From Oxalobacteraceae bacterium UBA6704 (GTDB lineage Bacteria > Pseudomonadota > Gammaproteobacteria > Burkholderiales > Burkholderiaceae_D), in assembly GCA_002454505.1 (NCBI GenBank), contig DKJA01000195.1, forward strand, positions 1 to 28,173: a stretch of DNA of 28,173 bases, in the 5' to 3' direction. Positions 15,106 to 22,072 of this stretch are shown here, in pieces. How positions within the stretch are numbered: the first letter of the stretch is position 1; each line of letters begins with the position of its first letter. The notes beneath the pieces were generated by a model. The model had not been told where the DNA came from, did not search any database, and saw only the letters and a program-made list of their open reading frames with translations. The translations under genes were made by a program, and so were the position numbers.

Positions 15106-16878
15106 TTAAACATAGGGTCTGACAATCCTGATGGTTCTTCGCTTCGTAACCCTCTCCCACCAGGAAGTTTGCGGCCATGCGATGTCGAATCCATAGCGGG
15201 CGTCCTGGCGGATTCGCATGGCGGCCGCCAGGAGTGCAGGCTCGGCACCAATGGTGGCGCAATAATAGTCAAGAACCTCCTGCGGATCTTCCAACGGCAA
15301 AATCCTGTCATTGACGCAGGGCGGCATCCGCACCGCATCGCCAGGAATGTCGTCAGGCGAGAAAACCCGGTCCACCACACCGCGCCGCAGCAAATTACGA
15401 AACAGGTTCCACTCATAGATCGCGACGCCATCGATCAGGTAGGCATTAAAGGACGGCAGCGTATGAAGAACGATGAAGTGGGAGTTCGCAAGGATGTGCT
15501 CGTCCGAGAGTTTGATGTCATCCAGTGCCGCACGCACCTGCCCAAGGACGACCGGTTCGGAAAGTCTGGCACGCAGCGCCGCCAGCCGCTTGACACCTTT
15601 GGTGAGCGGAGAGTTGTCCGCGCCCCAGTCGTGCAACTCGTCATCCAGGCTTGCGGTGCGGCTGTCGCGCTTCCATTTGGCCTGCACGAAAAAGATCTGG
15701 CGGCGTCCGGCGTCATAGATGATGAGATCTGCGTCATACATCTCGCCTGCGCCGTTCTCGCTGCGCTTGACACCACGCCGTACCACGTAGTCAGTGCGCG
15801 CGACCCGCTCGCGTATATACGCCGAGATCTGGTGCTCGAATTCCTTGCCAAGCTGACGCGCCTGATTGCTGCTCAACACGGCACCCTTGCAGCAGTGGAT
15901 GGCGTGAGAGAGCTTGCTCGCGCCAACGCTAAGCGTACCCGAAGCACCGCGGTATCCCCCTTTATCCGACGGCAGTGCGCTGGCGCGTTCTTGCAGTACC
16001 GCCTCCAACAACCCTGGGTCCATGTGCAGACGACTGAACAGCTCGCGACTCGGCAGCAGTGTCATCTCTCCAGCCAGTCGTACGAGTTCCAATACCGCAA
16101 ACCAGCGACACAATCCACGCGCCCCCGCTATCAGCGGAGCGACCTTTGCATCGCGCCTCAACTGGGCTCCCAGCGAAAAGAAGCAGTCGAGGAACCGCTC
16201 TTCCAGCTGATCCAGCACCGCTCCGCTGAGCAACGTTGTAATGCTGCTCGTCCCATGCTGGTCGGTTCGACGGAGATTCGCAACGATCGACAGCAACTCC
16301 TGGCGCAGCATCGCTTCCGTTTGTTTCTGCATGGTTGCGGTCACCAGGCGGTTCCGCAAGCACTCGATGCCGAGGGGCGTGAGGGTAAATTCGATCAGCC
16401 TGCCGTTCCTGCGGATTTCAAACAATCCAGCCAACGCCAGGAATGCCGCTTCATGAAGCGCAGTCGCCTGCAACGCGACGCGACTGGCACCGGCGTCGAG
16501 ACGGGGCATCGGTCGGTCGAGCATCACCTTGTCCTGTGAGCCTGTGCGCTTGTGATTCAGGGCAGCATCGTCGCGCAGCACTTCTTCAAGCAGGACGATC
16601 TGGGCCATCACGGTCTCTTCCGGCACCAGCGGCAAACGCCGCCGCCCGATTGCAGCTGTTTGCTTGAATACGTCATTTGCGTTGCCGACTTGCGAAGCCG
16701 GCAAGCCTCCCACCCAGGTTCCCCGTGTCTGCGCCATCGCGCGATAAGCCCGGGCCAGTTGCGGCAATTGTGCATCGACCCGTTGGCAGCTCTCTTCGCT
16801 GAAAGGGTTACGCAAGAACTTCTTCAGCGATTGCCATTCCGGCTTGACCAGCATCGCCGGGTCGATGTAAATGAGCAT
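15106..16878 (-). CDS. large protein with a PD-(D/E)xK nuclease domain
   Basis: This 590-residue protein is not recognised by name. The first 330 residues are mostly helical with no motif I can assign. Residues 340-402 look like a PD-(D/E)xK restriction-endonuclease fold: a leading acidic helix GKEFEHQI (E346, E348), then YDADLIIYD (D384), then FFVQAKW (Q399-x-K401, with Gln in place of the usual Glu/Asp). The ATG at 16878 is chosen because GGAG precedes it; an open frame continues upstream but its composition is non-coding. Base composition is visibly less GC-rich than the flanks, suggesting transfer. It has no methylase, helicase or other defence partner next to it and lies downstream of a tRNA gene. 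It could be a solitary defence nuclease or a DNA-repair type enzyme. Confidence 0.8.
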   Translation of the reverse strand: MLIYIDPAMLVKPEWQSLKKFLRNPFSEESCQRVDAQLPQLARAYRAMAQTRGTWVGGLPASQVGNANDVFKQTAAIGRRRLPLVPEETVMAQIVLLEEVLRDDAALNHKRTGSQDKVMLDRPMPRLDAGASRVALQATALHEAAFLALAGLFEIRRNGRLIEFTLTPLGIECLRNRLVTATMQKQTEAMLRQELLSIVANLRRTDQHGTSSITTLLSGAVLDQLEERFLDCFFSLGAQLRRDAKVAPLIAGARGLCRWFAVLELVRLAGEMTLLPSRELFSRLHMDPGLLEAVLQERASALPSDKGGYRGASGTLSVGASKLSHAIHCCKGAVLSSNQARQLGKEFEHQISAYIRERVARTDYVVRRGVKRSENGAGEMYDADLIIYDAGRRQIFFVQAKWKRDSRTASLDDELHDWGADNSPLTKGVKRLAALRARLSEPVVLGQVRAALDDIKLSDEHILANSHFIVLHTLPSFNAYLIDGVAIYEWNLFRNLLRRGVVDRVFSPDDIPGDAVRMPPCVNDRILPLEDPQEVLDYYCATIGAEPALLAAAMRIRQDARYGFDIAWPQTSWWERVTKRRTIRIVRPYV

Positions 16879-17132
16879 GGGTCCAGGTGCTCCGTGAAGT
16901 TTCCGCCAAGATGGCGTGCGCAATGATATGGCAAAGGCGCATACGCCAATGTGCCATGACGCAGACTCTGCAGACTTGAAGCCCGGCACCTGCGAGAGAC
17001 TTTGCTGAACGCAGCATCGTCTGAAAAAAATCGGTTTGCAGCGGCATCTCGAATGATCAAGCTCGCCAATGAAGGGGCAAGTACATCCGATAGGATTCAG
17101 GCAGCCGGGCCATGCTCTTTGACGTGTCGGAA
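16879..17132 (-). other. non-coding leader of the nuclease gene
   Basis: The stretch between the tRNA terminator and the nuclease gene has no convincing gene in either direction. It presumably holds the nuclease promoter. The best minus-strand -10 is TATCAT near 16930, with a poor -35, so no promoter is called. Confidence 0.4.
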
Positions 17133-17168
17133 ACAAAAAAGGGTTGCACTGATCTGTGCAACCCTTTT
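17133..17168 (-). terminator. intrinsic terminator of tRNA-Val copy 1
   Basis: A perfect 9-bp stem (arms 17141-17149 and 17156-17164, 6-nt loop) is followed on the minus strand by six T residues. It lies 13 nt after the tRNA 3' end. Confidence 0.9.
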
Positions 17169-17181
17169 CTGAAACGAATCC

Positions 17182-17256
17182 TGGTGGGAAGTGCAAGTTT
17201 CGAACTTGCGACCCCTGCAGTGTGAATGCAGTGCTCTACCCCTGAGCTAACCTCCC
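17182..17256 (-). tRNA. tRNA-Val (anticodon CAC), copy 1
   Basis: This is a 75-nt tRNA including an encoded CCA. The acceptor stem is GGGAGGT pairing with ACTTCCC (one G-T). The D arm is GCTC/GAGC, the anticodon stem CTGCA/TGCAG has loop TTCACAC (anticodon CAC, reading GUG), and the T arm is GCAAG/CTTGC with loop TTCGAAA. It is identical to the copy at 19134-19208. It has its own promoter (TTGACC, 17 bp, TACAAT) and terminator, so both copies should be expressed. Together they bracket about 1.9 kb of accessory DNA. Confidence 0.97.
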
Positions 17257-17267
17257 GAAGAGGCGTG

Positions 17268-17296
17268 ATTGTAGCCGAGGTCTTGCGGCTGGTCAA
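17268..17296 (-). promoter_or_regulatory. sigma-70 promoter of tRNA-Val copy 1
   Basis: On the minus strand TTGACC (17296-17291) and TACAAT (17273-17268) are separated by exactly 17 bp, just upstream of the tRNA 5' end. Each hexamer matches the consensus at five of six positions. Confidence 0.85.
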
Positions 17297-17381
17297 TGCT
17301 CTCACGTGCTACGCTTGGTTGGAGTCGAGAACGCGGCCACGCCTTAACGCTGCCGCGACACCACCCATGACTGGTGACGGT

Positions 17382-17633
17382 TCAGAGATCCACGTATCGA
17401 GGCAACAAGTCCTGATCGACCAGCCGGATTTCGATGGCGTTGAAGATCTTGACGTAGTCCGGGTTCCCATCCGAAAACGGCGCATCGGTGACGCTGACGA
17501 TGATGGTACCGATCTGCTCCTCCCCTGCCCCTGGCACCGGCACAAGGGCGCGGGCTTCGGGCACTTGCCGGCTGGTGAGCACCCTCGGCAAGAACATCAT
17601 CCGCCCCACGCCGGGACGGTCCTTGAAGACGTT
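17382..17633 (-). pseudogene. C-terminal fragment of an unidentified protein
   Basis: An 84-codon open frame follows an in-frame TGA at 17634-17636 and reads convincingly as protein, including VPVPGAGEEQIGTIIVSVTD and DYVKIFNAIEIRLVDQDLL at the end. No good start codon with a ribosome site is seen; a GTG at 17609 is possible. It most likely represents the tail of a larger gene whose front is lost. I do not recognise the family. It lies in the low-GC spacer between the two tRNA-Val genes, among other gene remnants. Confidence 0.45.
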
Positions 17634-17685
17634 TCAAAATGACGCGCCGATTCAACCGCCAAAGTCGTGGGACGTCATAGCTCAG

Positions 17686-17735
17686 CGCATTTACGAACCA
17701 GCTCTGCGGTCAGCTTTCAATCGTCGGTAAATGCG
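17686..17735. repeat. 9-bp inverted repeat with 32-bp spacer
   Basis: The arms CGCATTTAC (17686-17694) and GTAAATGCG (17727-17735) are perfect inverted copies within otherwise non-coding DNA between two gene remnants. They could be the leftover ends or recombination site of a small mobile element, or a long-loop hairpin. No transposase or integrase is nearby. Confidence 0.35.
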
Positions 17736-17754
17736 TGAGGCTTTGCACGCAGTA

Positions 17755-18160
17755 TCACCGTGCCCGTCTCTCTGGTGGCGGACGGCCAACGTACTGAACA
17801 GATGCACCTTCGTTGGCTTCGCGACCGTTCCACATGCTGACGATGCGTGGATCGACGTCATGTTTCAGGAATTCAGTCAGCACAGCAATGGCTGACGTCG
17901 TCGGGCCCACGCGACCAAAAACATCGTAGAGCAATGCCTCGGCCGGGGTATTGCCTTGAGGAGCCAGCCATCCAGCCTCGGCGAACAGGCAAGAAACTCG
18001 GGCACCATGTCATTCAGCTCGCCGAGCATCGTGGCGACATCAAGTCCGCCGGGATGGCGAAATAAAGTCGCCAGCAGTTGAAAGGCGACGACACCACATG
18101 ATTGGTATCATCATCGCCGTCGAGGGCATGAAGACGTCATGCGGCGCATTGCTCATCGCC
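17755..18160 (-). pseudogene. frameshifted, decayed gene of unknown function
   Basis: Protein-like segments read on the minus strand in successive frames. From the upstream side: ALDGDDDTNHVV (about 18131-18096, behind an in-frame TGA), then AFQLLATLFRHPGGLDVATM through DMVPEFLA and RLDGWL (about 18090-17965), then QGNTPAEALLYDVFGRVGP to the stop at 17755-17757. The second junction is explained by loss of a single base near 17965: restoring it gives DGWLPQGNTPAEALLYDV without interruption. The first junction needs another single-base change. The family is not recognised. Sequencing error could explain one shift, but the additional stop argues for real decay in this tRNA-bracketed accessory spacer. 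Confidence 0.5.
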
Positions 18161-18261
18161 AGCCAATTCACCGACACCATCGAATTCGGATCGGGCTCAA
18201 GTTCAACAGCCGGGGCAAGCCCGGGGCTGACTGGGTCGCCGACCACATTGACAAGAACTGA
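18082..18261 (+). pseudogene. possible C-terminal tail of a polymorphic toxin (remnant)
   Basis: A frame open from 18082 ends at TGA 18259-18261. Its last 19 residues read FNSRGKPGADWVADHIDKN, which look like a genuine protein end. The upstream part is His/Arg-rich and overlaps the decayed minus-strand gene, so only roughly the last 60 bases are likely true coding. It ends 7 bp before the start of an acidic 191-residue gene, the arrangement usual for a toxin C-terminus followed by its immunity gene. This is inference from layout; no toxin family was recognised. Confidence 0.3.
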
Positions 18262-18268
18262 GGCGCGC

Positions 18269-18844
18269 ATGGGATTGTTCAAAAAAATCGCGGCGCTGGT
18301 GGGGGGGGCGAAGCCCATCAACGAGTTGATCAGCACGTATTCGGCCTCGGCGCTGGAGGCGACGTCCAGTCTTGCTGCGTTCCCACCCAAAGTTTTCTTG
18401 GGCGATCAAGGCGTCCACGCCTACCGGACTGAATTCATGGTGGGCCTGGAGGACGCGGCGCGCGTCGCGAGGGCGATCTCCTCCGAGTTCGGATCGGTGT
18501 CCGACGGGTTGTTCCAGGAGGGATCCGCCAACAATGGGGCCAAGGCGGCGCATTTCTCTCTGAGGCCCGAATTTGGGGGGGCGGTCGCGACCATCGTGAC
18601 GAACTCGGGCGCCTTGCTCGGCAAGATCGATGGATTGGACCTGCACCCTCCCCCGCCTTGGATCGTCTTCCCCGAGATCGACCCAGAGGCGGTGGGCAGC
18701 CTTCAGGGCTCGATGGCGTACTGGTGGGATTGGTTTTTCTTGCCGTATTGGCTGGCCGCAACCACGGAGGAGCGACTGCGCTACCTGGACGAATACAAAG
18801 CCAGCCCGGAATGGCGCGAATTCGTGGAGCTGCACGCGCCCTGA
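18269..18844 (+). CDS. hypothetical protein, immunity-like
   Basis: This 191-residue acidic protein has no signal peptide. I do not recognise the family. It begins MGLFKKIAALVGGAKP and ends with a Trp- and acid-rich stretch (YWWDWFFLPYWLAATTEERL, then YLDEYKASPEWREFVELHAP), a composition common among immunity proteins. The ATG at 18269 is chosen because a GAGG lies about 5 nt upstream and because codons upstream in this frame are antisense to other remnants. A preceding short frame ends 7 bp before it, suggesting a toxin-immunity pair of which only the immunity gene is intact. Two G tracts (8 at 18301-18308 and 7 at 18575-18581) lie inside the gene. GC content is lower than in the core genes. 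Confidence 0.65.
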   Translation: MGLFKKIAALVGGAKPINELISTYSASALEATSSLAAFPPKVFLGDQGVHAYRTEFMVGLEDAARVARAISSEFGSVSDGLFQEGSANNGAKAAHFSLRPEFGGAVATIVTNSGALLGKIDGLDLHPPPPWIVFPEIDPEAVGSLQGSMAYWWDWFFLPYWLAATTEERLRYLDEYKASPEWREFVELHAP

Positions 18845-18950
18845 GCCGGCATCGGGCCCCGTTGTCGTAGTGGATGCGAACGACTCTCCAAGTTTTTACA
18901 CAGGACGCCGCGACGCGCCAGTTGCAGCCCAAAATTTCTGCAAACCGCTA

Positions 18951-18976
18951 CGTCCGCGGACAGACTCGTCCGCGGA
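18951..18976. repeat. paired 10-bp direct repeats, each containing a palindrome
   Basis: CGTCCGCGGA occurs at 18951-18960 and 18967-18976, a period of 16 bp. Each copy holds the 8-bp palindrome TCCGCGGA, so the pair can also fold as a hairpin with an 8-nt loop. It lies in the 238-bp non-coding stretch downstream of the immunity-like gene. It could be a terminator stem without a T run, or a protein-binding site. Confidence 0.45.
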
Positions 18977-19082
18977 ATCAACACGGGGAGACCCGGCAAC
19001 GACTTGGGACATCGAATCCAACGAAATCCGCCGCGGTCCGCCGCAATTTTCCGGACTTTTTCCGTACTATTCCAGCCAGAAA

Positions 19083-19116
19083 CAAAAAAGGCCTACAACA
19101 CATGTTGTAAGCCTTT
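19083..19116 (-). terminator. intrinsic terminator of tRNA-Val copy 2
   Basis: The stem 19087-19099 with 19104-19116 (one mismatch, loop ACAT) is followed on the minus strand by a run of T residues. It starts 17 nt after the tRNA 3' end. The stem sequence is unrelated to the terminator of copy 1. Confidence 0.88.
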
Positions 19117-19133
19117 GATTTCAAACGAATCCT

Positions 19134-19208
19134 TGGTGGGAAGTGCAAGTTTCGAACTTGCGACCCCTGCAGTGTGAATGCAGTGCTCTACCCCTGAGCT
19201 AACCTCCC
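19134..19208 (-). tRNA. tRNA-Val (anticodon CAC), copy 2
   Basis: This is 75 nt with encoded CCA, identical base for base to copy 1 at 17182-17256. Anticodon loop TTCACAC gives CAC, reading GUG. It lies immediately downstream of dnaQ but has its own strong promoter in the short gap, so it is a separate unit. Flank identity with copy 1 is limited to about ten bases on the 3' side and four on the 5' side. Confidence 0.97.
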
Positions 19209-19220
19209 GAAGAAGGCACT

Positions 19221-19249
19221 ATTATAGGTGCCGGGTTGCGCATCGTCAA
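19221..19249 (-). promoter_or_regulatory. sigma-70 promoter of tRNA-Val copy 2
   Basis: On the minus strand TTGACG (19249-19244) and a perfect TATAAT (19226-19221) are separated by 17 bp, directly upstream of the tRNA. Confidence 0.9.
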
Positions 19250-19269
19250 GCAACGAAACTGGAAAAAGT

Positions 19270-19971
19270 TTAAACGGCGGCCGTCCGCCAGACGCACGTG
19301 CCCTTCACGGCCTTGTCGAGGCCATTTAACAATTCTTCGTGTGCCGTTACTTCGTTTGCTGCGGCGCGCACGACGAGGATTTCGGCCAGCGCCACCTGTT
19401 CAAGGTCGATGCCGGTGGCGACGACTTCCTCTTCGATGTCCATGCCCAGGCTGTTCTGGCCGCGCGTCATCGCCAGGTAGACGTCGGCCAGCAGCTCCGC
19501 ATCGAGCAGTGCGCCGTGCAGCTTGCGGTGGGCGTTGGAGATGCCGAAGTGGTCGCACAGCGCGTCCAGCGAGTTGCGTTTGCCGGGGCGCATTTCCTTG
19601 GCCTGCACCAGCGTGTCGATGACGCCGCCGATGTGCTCGTCGAAGGCGGGCAGATTCAGTGCCTTGAATTCGTGGTTCAGAAAGCCCAGGTCGAACGGCG
19701 CGTTGTGGATGATGACTTCGGCGCCCTGGATGTACTCGCGCAGCTCGTCGACGATCTGGTGGAAGCGCGGCTTGTCGGCCAGGAATTCGGTGGTCAGGCC
19801 GTGCACGTTCAGCGCGCCCTCTTCCGACTCGCGGTCCGGGTTCATGTAGCGGTGGAAGTTGTTGCCGGTGAGCTTGCGGTCGACCAGCTCGACGCAGCCG
19901 ATTTCAATGACGCGGTTGCCCAGCTTGGGGTTGATGCCGGTGGTTTCGGTATCGAGGACGATCTGGCGCAT
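19270..19971 (-). CDS. dnaQ: DNA polymerase III epsilon subunit (3'-5' proofreading exonuclease)
   Basis: This 233-residue DEDDh exonuclease is the proofreading subunit of the replicative polymerase core. The active-site motifs are complete: DTETTG (D7, E9), HNAPFD (D94), and HGALLD (H152, D157). QNSLGM at 172-177 matches the beta-clamp-binding motif that follows the exonuclease domain, and the C-terminal residues would contact the alpha subunit. It starts at 19971. The gene follows rnhA on the same strand after a 64-bp gap, a neighbourhood common in proteobacteria, and is followed by tRNA-Val. Confidence 0.98.
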   Translation of the reverse strand: MRQIVLDTETTGINPKLGNRVIEIGCVELVDRKLTGNNFHRYMNPDRESEEGALNVHGLTTEFLADKPRFHQIVDELREYIQGAEVIIHNAPFDLGFLNHEFKALNLPAFDEHIGGVIDTLVQAKEMRPGKRNSLDALCDHFGISNAHRKLHGALLDAELLADVYLAMTRGQNSLGMDIEEEVVATGIDLEQVALAEILVVRAAANEVTAHEELLNGLDKAVKGTCVWRTAAV

Positions 19972-20035
19972 GGTGTTCTATATCTACGTGAAACAGCCGC
20001 GCAGTATAGCAAAGCGCGGCGGAGGAAAAGGCAAA

Positions 20036-20476
20036 CTACTTGCGGCGGACCAGCTCGACGCCCCGATTGGCCAGCATGTCGGCCCGTTCGTTGCCGGGAT
20101 GGCCGTTGTGGCCGCGCACCCAGCGCCAGTCCACCTTGTGGACGGACTGGGCGATGTCCAGCGCCTGCCACAGGTCGGCATTCTTGACCGGTTCCTTGGC
20201 CGCGGTTTTCCAGCCGCGGATCTTCCAGCCGTGGATCCATTCGCTGATGCCTTTCTGGACGTACTGACTGTCCGTGTGCAGCGTCACGTCGCACGGGCGT
20301 TTCAGCGCGTTCAGCGACTCGATGACGGCCTGCAGCTCCATCCGGTTATTGGTGGTGTTCAGCTCGCCGCCGAACAGTTCCTTTTCCGCTTCGCCCGCCA
20401 CCATCAGCGCGCCCCAGCCGCCGGTGCCGGGATTGCCCTTGCACGCGCCGTCGGTAAAAATTTCGACTTTATCCAT
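20036..20476 (-). CDS. rnhA: ribonuclease HI
   Basis: This 146-residue enzyme degrades the RNA strand of RNA-DNA hybrids (Okazaki primers, R-loops). The catalytic residues D9 (FTDGACKGNPG), E47 (MELQA), D69 (HTDSQYV), H123 (RGHNGHPGNE) and D133 (RADMLA) are all visible, and the length is typical. The start at 20476 lies inside the end of the methyltransferase gene (8-bp overlap), so the two are translationally coupled. dnaQ follows. Confidence 0.98.
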   Translation of the reverse strand: MDKVEIFTDGACKGNPGTGGWGALMVAGEAEKELFGGELNTTNNRMELQAVIESLNALKRPCDVTLHTDSQYVQKGISEWIHGWKIRGWKTAAKEPVKNADLWQALDIAQSVHKVDWRWVRGHNGHPGNERADMLANRGVELVRRK

Positions 20477-21239
20477 GTTCCTTGTGTTTGTTCGTTGCGG
20501 GGACGGCCACCGGGGCCTTCGCCGATTTCTTGCTCCAGGCCGGGCCGATCAGGCGCATTCCCTTGACGCGCTTGATCGCCTGCACCATGTAGACGGCGCC
20601 GAAGTACGGCCACCAGCGGGTGCCGGCACGGTCCATGAACGCATAGCGCGCCAGCCAGTGTTCCGTGCGGCAGGCGGGCGCGTAACAGCCGAAGTGGCTG
20701 TGACTGACGCCCATGTTCAGCAATTTTAACCAGTCTTTCATCCGCGGCATAGAGATCAGTTCCGCCTGCGGCAGGTAACGCGAGCCGATCACCCTGCCCC
20801 GCATCTGCCGCAGCCCCCACAGGCTGGCCGGATTGAAGCCGCAGATGATCAGCTGGCCTTCGGGAATCAGCACGCGCTCGACCTCGCGCAGCACCTGGTG
20901 GGGGTCGGCGGAAATTTCCAGCACATGCGGCAGGATCACCAGGTCCAGGCTTTGCGCCGGGAACGGCAGTTCCGTTGCATCGGCCGTCAGCGCAATCTGC
21001 CGCGCGGCGCCGGCAACGCCGGGGCGCGCATGCGTATCGACGAGCCAGCGGTGCGGCATGCGGCTGGCCGCCAGCGCGTCCAGCTGCGGCATGCCGATCT
21101 GCACGGCGTTGTAGCCGAAGATGTCCGCGGTGAGCGCGTCGAGCCGGCTTTGCTCCCAAGCGCGCACGTAGCTGCCGGCCGGCGTCTGCAGCCAGTTGTC
21201 CAGCGCTATAATGGATTTTTCGGATGTGGCGCTATCCAT
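20469..21239 (-). CDS. class I SAM-dependent methyltransferase
   Basis: This 256-residue Methyltransf_11-like protein is usually found beside rnhA and gloB in beta- and gamma-proteobacteria; its substrate is not established to my knowledge. The central region has ADATELPFPAQSLDLVILPH (SAM motif II region) and EVERVLIPEGQLIICGFNP (motif III). The glycine-rich motif I is degenerate. The ATG at 21239 is preceded by AAGGA at 5 nt; a longer open frame exists but would run through gloB's start. It diverges from gloB with only 18 bp between the start codons, so each promoter must overlap the other gene. Confidence 0.9.
   Translation of the reverse strand: MDSATSEKSIIALDNWLQTPAGSYVRAWEQSRLDALTADIFGYNAVQIGMPQLDALAASRMPHRWLVDTHARPGVAGAARQIALTADATELPFPAQSLDLVILPHVLEISADPHQVLREVERVLIPEGQLIICGFNPASLWGLRQMRGRVIGSRYLPQAELISMPRMKDWLKLLNMGVSHSHFGCYAPACRTEHWLARYAFMDRAGTRWWPYFGAVYMVQAIKRVKGMRLIGPAWSKKSAKAPVAVPATNKHKEHG
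21207..21212 (+). promoter_or_regulatory. candidate -10 box for gloB inside the divergent gene
   Basis: A perfect TATAAT lies 46 bp before the gloB ATG, within the first codons of the methyltransferase gene on the opposite strand. The -35 is weak (TCTGCA or GTCTGC depending on spacing). Confidence 0.5.
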
Positions 21240-21257
21240 GCGTTCCTTTTTGAAGCA

Positions 21258-22061
21258 ATGAGCAAACCTCTGATACCAAACCCCGCATTGAGCGTCCTGG
21301 CCGTTCCGGCATTCAACGACAACTATCTGTGGCTGATTCATGACGGCACGCATGCGGCTGTTGTGGACCCCGGCGATGCCCAGCCGGTCCTGGCCGCGCT
21401 GCGCAGCCGTGGCCTGACCCTCACTGCCATTTTACTCACCCACCATCATGCTGACCATATCGGTGGCGTGCCGCAATTATTGCAGCATTACGATGTGCCC
21501 GTGTTCGGCCCCCGCCATGACGGTATCGCCGTGGTTACGCATCCGCTGGGCGAAGGCGACCAGTTGACGGTGCCGGGCCTCCACCTGGACCTGGCGGCGC
21601 TCGACGTGCCCGGCCACACGCTCGGCCACATCGCCTACGTGCGCAACGGCGCGGCGCCCTGGCTGTTCTGCGGCGACACGCTGTTTGCCGGCGGCTGCGG
21701 CCGGCTGTTCGAAGGCACGCCGGCGCAGATGGCCGCATCGCTGGACAAGCTCGCCGCGCTGCCGCCCGCCACCCAGGTATTTTGCGCGCACGAGTACACG
21801 CTGTCGAACTTGCGCTTTGCCCTGGCGGTCGAACCTTCCAACGAGGCGCTGCGTGCACGCGTGCCGGCGGAAGCGGCAAAACGCGAGCGGGGCGAGCCGA
21901 CTGTGCCCAGCACCATCGCGCTGGAACGGGCAACGAATCCTTTTATCCGTTATCGCGAGACGGCCATCGCGCAGCAACTGGCGCAGGCCGGCAAGGTGGC
22001 CGCCGATGCGGCACCGGTGGCCGTGTTTGCCGCACTGCGCGAATGGAAAAACCATTTTTGA
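21258..22061 (+). CDS. gloB: hydroxyacylglutathione hydrolase (glyoxalase II)
   Basis: This 267-residue metallo-beta-lactamase-fold enzyme hydrolyses S-lactoylglutathione to lactate and glutathione, the second step of methylglyoxal detoxification. The dinuclear metal motif is THHHADH at 61-67, followed by VPGHTLGHIAY, CGDTLFAGGCGRLFEG and FCAHEYTLSNLRFA, the last of which contains the substrate-binding Tyr and the final His ligand. NPFIRYRE near the C-terminus is the typical end of GloB. The next gene follows after 11 bp and is probably co-transcribed. Confidence 0.97.
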   Translation: MSKPLIPNPALSVLAVPAFNDNYLWLIHDGTHAAVVDPGDAQPVLAALRSRGLTLTAILLTHHHADHIGGVPQLLQHYDVPVFGPRHDGIAVVTHPLGEGDQLTVPGLHLDLAALDVPGHTLGHIAYVRNGAAPWLFCGDTLFAGGCGRLFEGTPAQMAASLDKLAALPPATQVFCAHEYTLSNLRFALAVEPSNEALRARVPAEAAKRERGEPTVPSTIALERATNPFIRYRETAIAQQLAQAGKVAADAAPVAVFAALREWKNHF

Positions 22062-22072
22062 CAGGAACAGGT

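Noticed and set aside
17182..19208. attL/attR of an integrated element
   Set aside because: Both repeats are complete tRNA genes with their own promoters and terminators, and no integrase or excisionase is present, so an attachment-site reading is not supported.
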